Below are positions 33,274 to 42,314 of a stretch of 56,962 nucleotides of DNA, one piece after another. The position numbers and the translations under genes were made by a program. The first letter of the stretch is position 1, and each line of letters starts with the position of its first letter. The notes beneath the pieces are model-generated. The model was not told where the DNA came from. It searched no databases and saw only the letters and a program-made list of their open reading frames with translations. Source of the DNA: CAVQGF01 sp045807945. GTDB taxonomy: Bacteria > Acidobacteriota > Terriglobia > Terriglobales > Acidobacteriaceae. The DNA is taken from NCBI GenBank assembly GCA_045807945.1, contig JBJMGI010000058.1:1-56962 (forward strand). Reading direction: 5' to 3'.

Positions 33274-34385
33274 AAATCCTCATACTGCGGGATGATCCGT
33301 GTCGTGCAGAAGCGCGCCTGCGCTTCGTAGCGGGCGAGCTTGCTCATCTCGTGCAGTCTCTTGTCGTCACTCAGGATCTCGATCGCGCAGCGCGCCATCA
33401 TGTCGACGTCACCGACCGGCGCGAGGAAGCCGGTTTTTCCGTGCTCGATCACTTCTGGTAGCCCGCCAACGTTGGTTGCGATGCTGGGCACTTCGCAGGC
33501 CATGGCCTCAAGAGCCGCGAGTCCGAATGATTCCAACTCGCTCGGCAGCAGCATTAGGTCGGCGACGCCCAGTTTCTTCGGCACATCATCCACTTTGCCC
33601 AGAAAAACGACGCGGTCTGAGATGCCTTTCTTGCGCGCCAGCCGTTCGGCTGCGGGCCGCTCCGGACCATCGCCCATCATCAGCAGGCGCGAAGGGATTT
33701 TTTTGTTCACTCGATCGAAGACCTCGATCACATCAGGGATCCGTTTCACTGGCCTGAAATTTGAGAGATGTACCAGGATCTTTTCGCCGTTAGAAACGTA
33801 TTTCTTGCGCTCGACATCCACCGAAGGATCTCGCCGGTAGATGTCGCAGTTCACGAAGTTGGGGATCACTTCGATCGGCCGCTGTATGTCCATCTCCTGC
33901 AGCGTGCGCTCCTGAAGATATTTCGAGATGGAAGTCACGCCATCGCTCTGCTCGATAGAAAAACGGGTAATAGGCAGATACGAACGGTCGGCTCCGACGA
34001 GTGTGATGTCCGTTCCGTGCAGCGTTGTCACGAACGGCAGCCAGCGCTTGTTCGGACTCGCGGCAAGCATCTGCCGAGCAAGCATCGCGCTGACCGAATG
34101 TGGGATGGCGTAGTGAACGTGCAGCAGATCGAGGTCGTAGTTTTCCGCAACTTCGGCCATGCGCGTCGCGAGCGCCAGGTCGTATGGCGGATATTCAAAT
34201 AGTGGATACCGCGAGACCTCGACCTCGTGGAAGCAAATATTCGGCTGGGGTGTCGTCAGCCGGATCGGCTGTGAATAGGAGATGAAATGCACCTTGTGTC
34301 CGCGTTGCGCGAGCTCAAGCCCCAGTTCGGTCGCGACTACGCCGCTGCCGCCGTACGTCGGATAACAGGTGATTCCTATCTTCAT
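33243..34385 (-). CDS. bshA: N-acetyl-alpha-D-glucosaminyl L-malate synthase (bacillithiol pathway)
   Basis: A GT4 glycosyltransferase of 380 residues that joins GlcNAc from UDP-GlcNAc to L-malate, the first step of bacillithiol synthesis. The N-terminus MKIGITCYPTYGGSGVVATE with LHVHYAIPHS and VTTLHGTDITLVG is diagnostic of BshA. The donor-binding E-x7-E motif appears as PSELESFGLAALEAMA. The gene lies 65 bases downstream of a YdjC-family deacetylase gene on the same strand. No bshB- or bshC-type gene is in the window. Confidence 0.95.
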   Translation of the reverse strand: MKIGITCYPTYGGSGVVATELGLELAQRGHKVHFISYSQPIRLTTPQPNICFHEVEVSRYPLFEYPPYDLALATRMAEVAENYDLDLLHVHYAIPHSVSAMLARQMLAASPNKRWLPFVTTLHGTDITLVGADRSYLPITRFSIEQSDGVTSISKYLQERTLQEMDIQRPIEVIPNFVNCDIYRRDPSVDVERKKYVSNGEKILVHLSNFRPVKRIPDVIEVFDRVNKKIPSRLLMMGDGPERPAAERLARKKGISDRVVFLGKVDDVPKKLGVADLMLLPSELESFGLAALEAMACEVPSIATNVGGLPEVIEHGKTGFLAPVGDVDMMARCAIEILSDDKRLHEMSKLARYEAQARFCTTRIIPQYEDFYRKVLERES

Positions 34386-34434
34386 GAGTCTTCGATTGGA
34401 TGAATTCGGTATGCCCGCGATTCACATTGTTCTA

Positions 34435-34451
34435 ACGTCAATATTTGACGT
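34435..34451. repeat. Inverted repeat upstream of bshA
   Basis: ACGTCAA/TTGACGT with a 3-base spacer, at the stop codon of the deacetylase gene and 50 bases before the bshA start. A possible operator; its role is not established. Confidence 0.3.
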
Positions 34452-35323
34452 CAAAGCCGGCCGTAGGAGATCAACTCCACTCCTTGCTGCTCCAGGATCT
34501 CCCGCGCCGCTGGCGAAGTGAGCACCTGGCGTTCAGTATCGCGTGACTCGCGAAGACGAGTTTGCACTCCGTCCAGATCTCGATCGCTGTACCCGGGATG
34601 GCACACGAACTCCCATGTGCCCTCGGGCAGGCAGCCCATGATGGCTGCGAACAGCTTGGCGTCCAGGTGCCCGGTAGAAACCACCCCAAACGATCCGTCG
34701 GTCGTCTTTAAACCCGCATCTGCAACGGCGCTACGAAACGCATCCTCGTATCGGCGCAGGATCTTCACCTGTGAGTAGCGCTTCCACAATTTCGGACGCC
34801 GTACGAGGTGCGCGAACGCCAGCGGCTTCACCGGAGCAAAAGGATTCCGAACTGCCTTGATGCCGCACGCTTTCGCAGCACGAAGCAGCGGCTGGAAGAC
34901 CGCCGGAAAGATGTGCGTGTGTTTGTGCGTATCAAAGTGCGAGATGGAAATTCCAGCCCCCTGCAGCTTCCGAAATTGCGCTGTAGCTTCCGCCTCGATT
35001 TCGCCAGGACTGATTTTGCCGCGAGTAGCGAGACTCACGAACGGCATCAGGTTTGTTTGAAAATTGCCGCTGCCATTCTGCAACAGACTCTTCACCGAAT
35101 CGGCTGGTGCGAGAGGCGCGCCATCCACCAGCAGCACGTGACAGCCGGTGCTCGCTCCCTTGCCTGCAGATGAGTGTGCTCTCTCAACTGCGTCATCGAA
35201 CGCAGCAGAGTTCGCCATCAAAGTTGTGGAGGTAACAACGCCCTCGGAGATAGTCTCGAAGATACCGCGGTTCACACCGCGAGTAAGACCAAGATCATCT
35301 GCATTGACGATGAGGCGCCGCAC
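34451..35323 (-). CDS. ChbG/HpnK (YdjC) family carbohydrate deacetylase
   Basis: 290 residues. The start MRRLIVNADDLGLTRGVNRGI contains the family's metal-binding DD pair (NADD), and FDTHKHTHIFP carries the two metal His. EFVCHPGYSD holds a third conserved His. Members deacetylate N-acetylated sugars such as chitobiose or hopanoid-linked sugars. It lies upstream of bshA on the same strand, so a link with N-acetylglucosaminyl compounds is possible but unproven. BshB enzymes belong to a different (PIG-L/LmbE) family. Confidence 0.88.
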   Translation of the reverse strand: MRRLIVNADDLGLTRGVNRGIFETISEGVVTSTTLMANSAAFDDAVERAHSSAGKGASTGCHVLLVDGAPLAPADSVKSLLQNGSGNFQTNLMPFVSLATRGKISPGEIEAEATAQFRKLQGAGISISHFDTHKHTHIFPAVFQPLLRAAKACGIKAVRNPFAPVKPLAFAHLVRRPKLWKRYSQVKILRRYEDAFRSAVADAGLKTTDGSFGVVSTGHLDAKLFAAIMGCLPEGTWEFVCHPGYSDRDLDGVQTRLRESRDTERQVLTSPAAREILEQQGVELISYGRL

Positions 35324-35406
35324 GCGAAAAGTCTACAGGATGATTGTGTGGCGCAGCCGTCCCCGGCTGTGCAATGTGCGGAGCGCAGGTTCGTCGGGAA
35401 GGGTAA

Positions 35407-35814
35407 CTACACCGCAGGTCTGCGCGAGATCTCACGGACCTTGCTATTGTTTGGCGCCGGCTTGCTGTCGCCTTCGCCGAGGAAGAAGCGGATCTTCTCC
35501 AGCAGTGCGGGGAAGAGGTCTTCTTTTTGCAGAAGCGCGTCCACTTCCTTGCCGGTATCGATGGGGCCGTAGCCGGTCACAATGATCACCGGTGTCTCTG
35601 GGCTCTTGTCGTGGATCTTCTTCGCGAGCTCGAGTCCGTTCATGCCTTCCATGCGGAAGTCGGTCACCAGGATGTCGAAGTTGTCCTTGCCGAACTTTTC
35701 CAGCGCCTCTTCGGCGTTGTAAGCGGAGACGGCGCGATATCCCTGCATCTCCAGGATCTCGCAGCTCAATCGTGCCAGCACCTGATGGTCGTCTACAAAG
35801 AGGATGGCTTTCAT
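35407..35814 (-). CDS. Single-domain response regulator receiver
   Basis: A 135-residue CheY-like protein with no output domain. Acidic pair (VDDH, 8-9), phospho-acceptor Asp in ILVTDFRMEGMNG, Thr in VIIVTGYG and Lys in LLQKEDLF are all present, so it should be phosphorylatable. A short Pro/Ser/Arg tail follows. It is transcribed alone and divergently from the Lgt-fusion gene. No cognate kinase is adjacent. Confidence 0.9.
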   Translation of the reverse strand: MKAILFVDDHQVLARLSCEILEMQGYRAVSAYNAEEALEKFGKDNFDILVTDFRMEGMNGLELAKKIHDKSPETPVIIVTGYGPIDTGKEVDALLQKEDLFPALLEKIRFFLGEGDSKPAPNNSKVREISRRPAV

Positions 35815-35999
35815 GTTGCCTCCTGCTCTCTTGCCTGTGGGAAATTCGAACGGACCGGGGCAGTGGAGCGCCCTAGCTGGCTACCTTCTACTTTGTTTCT
35901 AAAAAGCACCTAAAAGATGCCCAAGTGGAAAACTAAATCGGCCTGAGAACCGCATCTGGCCCGCCAGAATACTCCCAATTTCCCATCGCGTATACTTTT

Positions 36000-37451
36000 T
36001 TGTCTCACCCGGTCAAAACCCTGCTGCCCTATATCCATCTCGGCCCGTTGAACTTAGGGACCTTTGGCATTTTCATGTGGCTGGCCTTCGTGGCCGCCTA
36101 CTTCGTCCTGCGCGCGGAGACCCGCCGCCGTCGCCTTCCAGACATAGCCGACAACATCGTTCTCTGGACCGCGCTCGCCGGAGTCCTCGGTGCGAAGATT
36201 TACCACGAGCTGCAGGACCCGCATGAGCTGTTTTCATCGTTGTCCCAACTTCACGGACCAGCGGATTTCCTGCACTGGTTCAGCGCCGGCTTCGCATGGT
36301 TCGGCGGATTCCTCGCCGTTATTGCGACACTGTTGTTTCTGGCGCGCCGTTACAAGTTGCATCCGCTTGCGATGCTCGACCTTTGCGCGCCAGCTGCGGC
36401 GCTCGGTTATGCCGTCGGTCGTATCGGCTGTCTGGTCTCCGGCGATGGTGATTACGGCATACCGACGAATGTTCCGTGGGGCATGCGCTTCCTTAATGGA
36501 CTGGTTCCTAGCTCCGAGGTCTGCCGCAACTATGGCCAGCCATTCGACTGCCGTGTTCACCCCACCCCTATTTACGAATTCCTGTTTGGCGCCGTGCTGT
36601 TCTGGTATTTGTGGCGGCTCGGCGCAAAGGCCTTGCGCGGCCCGCGGCCGCTCGGCGAAGTCACCGCCGAATATCTGCTTTGGTCGGGAGTGGCACGCTT
36701 CCTTGTCGAATTCATTCGTATCAATCCGCGCACCATCTTCGGACATTTCAGCAACGCACAAGGTGTCGCGTTCCTTTCAGCGCTTGCCGGATTGATTTTG
36801 CTCATCTCCGTTCGCCGCCGGTTCAAATCGCTCAAACAGGAACATCGCATCGTGCAGCACGCGACCCAGAAGGGTGACGTGCTGCAGCCCGAATATCATC
36901 AGGCAACGCCGGAATGTCCCAATCCGGAGAAGTGGAGAATGTTCGACTCCATGACAGCTGAAGTCGAAGTCCTCGAATTCCTCAAAACATTGATCACGAC
37001 AGTGAAGCCGAAGTTGGTTGTCGAGACTGGCACGTTCATGGGTATCAGCACGCTGAAAATCGCGGAGGGATTAAAAGAGAACGGCTTCGGAAAAGTCATC
37101 TCCGTGGAGTACGACCCGGTGGTTTACGCAAAAGCGAAAGAGCGCTTCCAATCATCCGGACTCATGCAGTGGATCGATCTTCGCAATGTCTCCAGCCTGG
37201 ATCTGAAAGTGGACGGCACCATCGACCTGCTCTTCAGCGATAGCGAGATCACCATTCGCGAGCAGGAAGTCCGCCACTTCCTGCCGCAGATCAATCCGAC
37301 CGGGTTGATCCTCATGCACGATGCCAGTTCGCATCTGAAAACGGTGCGCGAGGCGGCGCTGAAGATGGAATCAGAAGGATTGATTTCGGCTGTTCTGATG
37401 CCGACGCCGCGCGGGCTGGTGATCGCGCAGAAGCGTGAAGGCCGGAAGTAA
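36000..37451 (+). CDS. Fusion of Lgt-like diacylglyceryl transferase and SAM methyltransferase
   Basis: A single 483-residue frame. Residues ~1-275 form an Lgt-like membrane domain: GRIGCLVSGDGDYG (140-153), HPTPIYE (187-193) and RFLVEFIR (233-240). Lgt attaches diacylglycerol to lipoprotein cysteines. Compared with E. coli Lgt, the HGG histidine is Phe101 and the signature GRxxN is GRIGC144, a variant I recall from Bacteroidetes-type Lgt. A charged linker (~272-325) joins a class I methyltransferase domain (~326-483) with SAM motif VVETGTFMGIST, acidic VISVEYDP and LILMHDAS, as in O-methyltransferase/CmcI-like enzymes. TTG 36000 is the only start; no Shine-Dalgarno, and TATACT ends 4 bases before it. 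Confidence 0.88.
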   Translation: MSHPVKTLLPYIHLGPLNLGTFGIFMWLAFVAAYFVLRAETRRRRLPDIADNIVLWTALAGVLGAKIYHELQDPHELFSSLSQLHGPADFLHWFSAGFAWFGGFLAVIATLLFLARRYKLHPLAMLDLCAPAAALGYAVGRIGCLVSGDGDYGIPTNVPWGMRFLNGLVPSSEVCRNYGQPFDCRVHPTPIYEFLFGAVLFWYLWRLGAKALRGPRPLGEVTAEYLLWSGVARFLVEFIRINPRTIFGHFSNAQGVAFLSALAGLILLISVRRRFKSLKQEHRIVQHATQKGDVLQPEYHQATPECPNPEKWRMFDSMTAEVEVLEFLKTLITTVKPKLVVETGTFMGISTLKIAEGLKENGFGKVISVEYDPVVYAKAKERFQSSGLMQWIDLRNVSSLDLKVDGTIDLLFSDSEITIREQEVRHFLPQINPTGLILMHDASSHLKTVREAALKMESEGLISAVLMPTPRGLVIAQKREGRK

Positions 37452-38096
37452 TTATTTTTTCAGCAGCTCATCGCACAACAGACGTGCTTTTTGCGCCAGG
37501 TTGCTGGCACGCACCACATCGCCATCGGTATTCGCCGCGCGAGATTGGTTGATGTAGGTCTTGATCTGGTCGATGATCAGGCGCTGATCGCCCGAAGGCG
37601 TCCACGTGATGCCATTCAGATTCTTTTCCGTGCTCTGCAGCGAGCGCTCGGTATTCAGCTTGGTTTCGTTTTCTTTGTCCACCGGCATCGTGGTGGATAT
37701 CTGGTTTGTCGGGTCCGGTGCGCTGCCGTCGCGAACCACTATTTTAGGCGGAGGAGTCGGAGCTGGCGGAGTCGGAGTCGTCCCGTTCGTCGCCACTGTT
37801 GCCGAAGGCGAAGGAGTGGTTGCGGCCGGAACCCCAGCGGAAGGCTTCTTCGCGGCTCGCTTGTGCGGCTTCGGCGGAGCGGCCGGAGGTGGTGTGGTGG
37901 TGGTCGTCGTCGTAGTTTCCGTCGGCGCTGGTTGCGGAGCCGGAGCCGTTTCGGGCTGAGCCGGAGCTGGCGTTTCTATCGTGGGCGCCTGTGCCTGCGG
38001 CGGCGGGACCTGCGGCTTCTTCTTCCTGCAACCAGACACCGACAGCGTGACTGCCGCAAGCAAAACCATGATCGCCACTGATCGAAGCCGCATCAT
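37452..38096 (-). CDS. Proline/threonine-rich lipoprotein coupled to the NtrB-like kinase
   Basis: A 214-residue predicted lipoprotein: lipobox LSVSGC (Cys23), then a ~100-residue Pro/Ala/Thr-rich segment with a run of eight Thr. A folded helical end follows (~135-214: TERSLQSTEKNLNG, LIIDQIKTYINQSRAA, ASNLAQKARLLCDELLKK). The helix-rich end resembles a TPR-like or DUF-type module without a clear family. Its start overlaps the stop of the sensor kinase by 4 bases (ATGA), so it is made with the kinase and may act in its signalling or in its regulon. It converges with the Lgt-fusion gene, whose stop directly abuts. Confidence 0.75.
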   Translation of the reverse strand: MMRLRSVAIMVLLAAVTLSVSGCRKKKPQVPPPQAQAPTIETPAPAQPETAPAPQPAPTETTTTTTTTPPPAAPPKPHKRAAKKPSAGVPAATTPSPSATVATNGTTPTPPAPTPPPKIVVRDGSAPDPTNQISTTMPVDKENETKLNTERSLQSTEKNLNGITWTPSGDQRLIIDQIKTYINQSRAANTDGDVVRASNLAQKARLLCDELLKK

Positions 38097-40012
38097 TTCT
38101 TTCCAATTTCCGCCTGCACGCCGATCTCTCTCATTGCAGCGAAGGGAGGCGGAGTCTGTGCCTCGCGTCCTGATCCTAACAACGGCACACGAATGTGAAA
38201 CGACGTGCCGGTTCCCACGATTGAATCGAAATCCATAGAGCCATTCATCAGCTGGACAACTTTAAACGCCATCGCCAGCCCGATCCCACTGCCTGATTTT
38301 TTCGTTGTGAAGTATAGGTTATAGATCTTGTCGCGGATGTCGGGCGCGATGCCTGCTCCTTGGTCGCGCACCGTCAACTCCACTTCGTTGCCAATGCGGC
38401 TAGCGCTCATCCACAGGTCGCCGCCTTTGGGCATCGCCTGCACACCGTTCAAAACAACATTCAGGAGCGCCTGTTTGAAAAGATCGGCATCGATGCGCGC
38501 GAACAATGGCTCCGTGCCCCACTCACGGCGCACGATAACGCCTTGACGCGCCGCTTCGGGCGACGCCAGCAGCGCGACATCTTCTCCAAGCTTTCTCAGG
38601 TCCACGTCGCCCAAGCGCAACTCTACCGGACGCGTAAAGTCGATCAGCATTTGCACCACGCGATCGAGCCGCTGAATCTCGCTGCCGATCACGTCCATGT
38701 GGCGGCGCGCGTCGGGATCGATGTCGCGTAGCTTCTGCCGCAGAACTTCCAGGTGCACCACAATGGCATTGATCGGGTTCTTCACCTCATGACCCACGCC
38801 CGAGACCAGCCGGCCCGCAGCGGCGAGCCGGTGCGAGATCTCGATCTCGTTCTCGATGCGGCGCACCGATTCGGCATCGCGCAACACCATCAGCGCGCCG
38901 ATTTGCTCCGAATCTTCCTCGATGAAGTCGAGCGAAGCGATGATCCGCTCGCCCACGGCATTCTGGAATTCCTGCTGCATCAAGCCGTGGTGCTGGCCAA
39001 AAGCGTCAAGCAGCGCGTTACCGATCTCTGAGCCATCAGCGAAAATCTCCGCCGCGTTCTTGCCTAGCATCTCGCCCCGCGGTCGCCCCAGGAATCTTTC
39101 TACCGCCGCGCTCACCAGCACTACGCGGCTGTCGTGGGTGAACAGAACCAATCCATCTTGAAGATTGGCCATGATCTGGTCCACGTTCTCTTTCAAAGCG
39201 GAGAACACGTCCTTCACGTCGCGCATCTGGCGGCCCAGGCGATCGATCTTCGTGGTGACCACGCCGACTTCGTCTGTCGCAGCCGACTCCGGCTCGTGTT
39301 CATGCGCATCGCCGATCGTCATCAGGTCGAGCTTCTTGCCGATGGTGGTCAATGGACGCAGTGCCCAATTTGATAAGCCCGCCGCAAGCAGAAGGGAAAC
39401 CAAGATCGCGATCCCGGAAGCCGTTAGCGCGTGATCCAGCTGCGGACGCAGCTCACTCTTGAGAAACACAGTCGAGATGCCGACGCGTATCTGGGCGAAC
39501 GGCTTATTGTCACGCTCCACCGGCACCCGTATTTCGTACACCGAAGCGGGGCCGTAGACGATCCCGAGTTGTTGGCGCAGCGAACCGTTGCGGACGTCCG
39601 CAAAATTTTCGCGTTGGGGAATGATCTTGCCGATGTCCTGCGGATCAGTGTGCAGCAGCGCGCGTCCATCCAGCCCGACCAACGAGACGTCGTAAATCGT
39701 CGGCGAATATCCCACGATGGATTGCAGTAGGGAATTGAGGCCGGGGTCCGTCTGTAGACTCTCCTCGATGGCAGCTTTCAGCGCGCCCTCGTTGCTGGTA
39801 TCGACCTTTGTGCTGGTCAGATCGAGCTCGAGAGCCTGGCGGGTCGCGTTGAATACCTGATTCGCGACGAAGTGCGCGCCATCATCGGCGTCAGCGATGC
39901 GATGTTGGATTAGTTGCGAGAGGAAGACCGTTGCGAATGCCGCGACGACCGCAACCATCATCGCCGTAATGGCGATGACCAGCTGCGTTTTTAAACGGAT
40001 TCTGCCGGCCAT
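38093..40012 (-). CDS. NtrB/AtoS-like sensor histidine kinase with HAMP and PAS
   Basis: A 639-residue membrane kinase: helix ~10-32, periplasmic sensor (~33-195), second helix (~196-215), HAMP (~216-270), PAS (~275-385), HisKA with His408 in GVGHEVKNPINAIVVHL, and an HATPase_c domain (LNGVQAMPKGG, TKKSGSGIGLAMA). The NPI pattern after the His is typical of NtrB-type kinases paired with sigma-54 regulators. It lies 11 bases downstream of the NtrC-type gene and overlaps the lipoprotein gene after it. Signal unknown. Confidence 0.94.
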   Translation of the reverse strand: MAGRIRLKTQLVIAITAMMVAVVAAFATVFLSQLIQHRIADADDGAHFVANQVFNATRQALELDLTSTKVDTSNEGALKAAIEESLQTDPGLNSLLQSIVGYSPTIYDVSLVGLDGRALLHTDPQDIGKIIPQRENFADVRNGSLRQQLGIVYGPASVYEIRVPVERDNKPFAQIRVGISTVFLKSELRPQLDHALTASGIAILVSLLLAAGLSNWALRPLTTIGKKLDLMTIGDAHEHEPESAATDEVGVVTTKIDRLGRQMRDVKDVFSALKENVDQIMANLQDGLVLFTHDSRVVLVSAAVERFLGRPRGEMLGKNAAEIFADGSEIGNALLDAFGQHHGLMQQEFQNAVGERIIASLDFIEEDSEQIGALMVLRDAESVRRIENEIEISHRLAAAGRLVSGVGHEVKNPINAIVVHLEVLRQKLRDIDPDARRHMDVIGSEIQRLDRVVQMLIDFTRPVELRLGDVDLRKLGEDVALLASPEAARQGVIVRREWGTEPLFARIDADLFKQALLNVVLNGVQAMPKGGDLWMSASRIGNEVELTVRDQGAGIAPDIRDKIYNLYFTTKKSGSGIGLAMAFKVVQLMNGSMDFDSIVGTGTSFHIRVPLLGSGREAQTPPPFAAMREIGVQAEIGKK

Positions 40013-40023
40013 AGGAAGAGACC

Positions 40024-41421
40024 CTAGCCGCTGCTATCGGCAGCAGCGCCCACAGAAGCGCCGCCGTATTCCTTCAACTTGTTGTGCAGCGTCTTCAGGC
40101 TGATGCCAAGTATATCGGCAGCACGGGTCTTATTGTTGTGCGTTGATTCCAGCGTCTTCAGGATGAGCAGGCGCTCGGCCTCTTCCACCGTTGTTCCAAC
40201 GCCCACACGCACGGCGTTTCCTTCGCTGACGGGACCACGAGGCGTGGCATGGCCGAATCCAGGCGGCAGATGCTTGGGCTCAATCACCGACCCCTCGCAC
40301 ACGATGACGGCACGCTCCAGAAGATTGCGAAGCTCGCGAACGTTTCCCGGCCAATCGAACGCTTGGAACATGGACATTACAGCGTCGCTCACGGTGGCAG
40401 TCTTGCGGCCATGTTTCTCGTTCATGGCATCGAGAAGCGCTTGCGTCAGCTCGGGCAGGTCTTCTTTGTGATCGCGCAGCGGCGGCATGTCGATATTGAA
40501 GACGTTCAGCCGGTAATACAGGTCGTTGCGCAACTGTCCCTTCGCAACCGCCTCTTCCGGAGGCTTATTCGTGGCAGCGAGCACGCGGACGTCTACAGTG
40601 GTTTCAACTTTGCTTCCCAGTCGCCGCAGCTTGCGGTCTTCGAGCACGCGCAACAGCTTGGCTTGTGTGCCGATCGGCATCTCGCCGATTTCATCCAGGA
40701 AGATGGTTCCTTCTTCGGCGAGTTCGAAACATCCCGCACGGCGCTCGAGGGCGCCGGTGAACGCGCCTTTTTCGTGTCCGAAGATCTCGCTTTCGATCAA
40801 TGTTTCGGGAATGGCGGAGCAGTTGATCGCGACGAAAGGCTTGTTTTTTCGCGGACTAAGATCGTGGATTGTGCGCGCGACCAGCTCTTTGCCGGTTCCG
40901 CTCTCGCCGGTGATCAGCACAGACGCTGTGCTCGGCGCGACCTGCTCGATCAGGTGAAAGATCTCCTGCATCTTCTTCGATGGACCGACCAGCGAGCCCA
41001 TTAGGCCGCTGTCGCGCAGCTTACGCCGGCTTACTTCGAGTTCTCGCTCGGTTCCTTGCTGCCGCGCCGCGTTGTTCAGGATGGCTTTCAGCCGCGCCGG
41101 GTCCACGGGCTTCTGGATGAAGTCGTATGCGCCCGATTTCATAGCGTCCACTGCGATCTCGATGTTGCCTTGGGCTGTCAGTAGCACGACCGCGACGCGC
41201 TGCGGTTGTGCCGCGACCCGCTCCAGTAGCTCGATGCCGGTCATGCGCGGCATCTTCATATCAGTGATCACGATGCCCGGCGACCATGCGCCGATCTTCT
41301 CCAGCCCCTCAACGCCGTCGCGCGCCGTCTCGGTGCGGTATCCCCACGCCGCAACCAGTTCAGCCAGGCCGGTGCGTTCGTTCTCTTCGTCTTCGACGAT
41401 CAGTACTTTTTCCTGCGTCAT
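40024..41421 (-). CDS. NtrC-family sigma-54-dependent response regulator
   Basis: A 465-residue activator. A receiver (~1-120, phospho-Asp in VITDMKMPR) is followed by an AAA+ domain with Walker A GESGTGKE, the sigma-54-contacting GAFTGA loop, Walker B GTIFLDEIGEMP and arginine finger region. A Fis-type HTH (~420-455: NNKTRAADILGISLKTLHNKL) completes it. It heads the regulator-kinase-lipoprotein operon. A near-consensus sigma-54 promoter at 46331-46346 could be one of its targets; this is inference. Confidence 0.95.
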   Translation of the reverse strand: MTQEKVLIVEDEENERTGLAELVAAWGYRTETARDGVEGLEKIGAWSPGIVITDMKMPRMTGIELLERVAAQPQRVAVVLLTAQGNIEIAVDAMKSGAYDFIQKPVDPARLKAILNNAARQQGTERELEVSRRKLRDSGLMGSLVGPSKKMQEIFHLIEQVAPSTASVLITGESGTGKELVARTIHDLSPRKNKPFVAINCSAIPETLIESEIFGHEKGAFTGALERRAGCFELAEEGTIFLDEIGEMPIGTQAKLLRVLEDRKLRRLGSKVETTVDVRVLAATNKPPEEAVAKGQLRNDLYYRLNVFNIDMPPLRDHKEDLPELTQALLDAMNEKHGRKTATVSDAVMSMFQAFDWPGNVRELRNLLERAVIVCEGSVIEPKHLPPGFGHATPRGPVSEGNAVRVGVGTTVEEAERLLILKTLESTHNNKTRAADILGISLKTLHNKLKEYGGASVGAAADSSG

Positions 41422-41600
41422 AGGGAACCTGTCTGCTGCTCTTGCTTGCTGGCGGAAGACTCCGCCTCACTGGGGGCCGGACCTTGGGTTATGCAAGATT
41501 CTGATGCAGGAATGGCCATCCGAGTACATTCCAAGCTGCTGCTCATTTTGATTTGAGACTATTATATTGAGTTCTGATTTCCAGGGAGATACCAGCACTC

Positions 41601-42293
41601 ATGAATAAGAAGTCTATTGCCGTTTTGCTCTTCGGCTCCGCGATTACTCTTTCCAATGTCGGTTCTGCCCAGAATCCGGCCAGCCCAGCTGCCCCTTCGG
41701 GGCAGGCAGCCGTAGCAGCTGTTCCAGTCATGGTTCTCCGGGGCACGTTAAACAAAGGTCTGAACTCGAAGAGCGCGCCGGTCGGACAAACATTTGTTGT
41801 GAAAACCACCGAGCCACTGAAGCTTTCCGATGGGACCTCTGTTCCTGCCGATTCCGACATCACCGGCCACGTTCTTGAAGCTGCGGCCCGCGCCAACGGC
41901 GCGCCCGAATCGAGGCTTACGCTGACCTTCGATACGCTGCAAGCCAAAGGCGCTGATAAGCCGCTCGCGATTCGTGGCATTATCCAGGCGATTGCCGGGC
42001 CTTCCGCCACTTCAGTGGCACCCGCGGCCGGAGACATGCGCAATGAGAGCCTTGGCGGCGGCGTTACCGGCGCGCGCATTTCTTCCGATCAGCTCCATTC
42101 CGACGCGGCTGTGGGTCGCGGCGGCGAGTCGGAGTTGAATGAGCACTCAGTCGGGGTCGTTGGGATCAAGAACATGACACTCAAAGCCGGTCCCGTAAAT
42201 GGCGTGGATGGGAACGTGTTTTACTCCGCTGATAAAAGCGTAAAACTCGACGACGGCTCCCGGGTCATGCTCCGTATCGCATTGAAGCAATAG
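41601..42293 (+). CDS. Exported protein of the PAGT/glycine-zipper-associated domain family
   Basis: A 230-residue protein with a cleavable signal peptide (MNKKSIAVLLFGSAITLSNVGSAQ). The body (~40-135) matches the beta-rich domain of the lipoproteins at 3574 and 46379: GTLNKGLNSKSAPVGQTFVV, GTSVPADSDITGHVLEA, SRLTLTFDTLQAKGADKPL. It lacks both the BON domain and the glycine zipper. A second part (~170-230) ends DGSRVMLRIALKQ. It is divergent from the ntrC gene and shares a 179-base intergenic region with it. Function unknown; periplasmic or outer-membrane location is expected. Confidence 0.75.
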   Translation: MNKKSIAVLLFGSAITLSNVGSAQNPASPAAPSGQAAVAAVPVMVLRGTLNKGLNSKSAPVGQTFVVKTTEPLKLSDGTSVPADSDITGHVLEAAARANGAPESRLTLTFDTLQAKGADKPLAIRGIIQAIAGPSATSVAPAAGDMRNESLGGGVTGARISSDQLHSDAAVGRGGESELNEHSVGVVGIKNMTLKAGPVNGVDGNVFYSADKSVKLDDGSRVMLRIALKQ

Positions 42294-42314
42294 GGGCTAA
42301 TCTAACGCCACAAT

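Noticed and set aside
41422..41600. A sigma-54 promoter in the region between ntrC and the gene at 41601
   Set aside because: TGGCC-containing stretches lack the correctly spaced GC of the -12 element on both strands.
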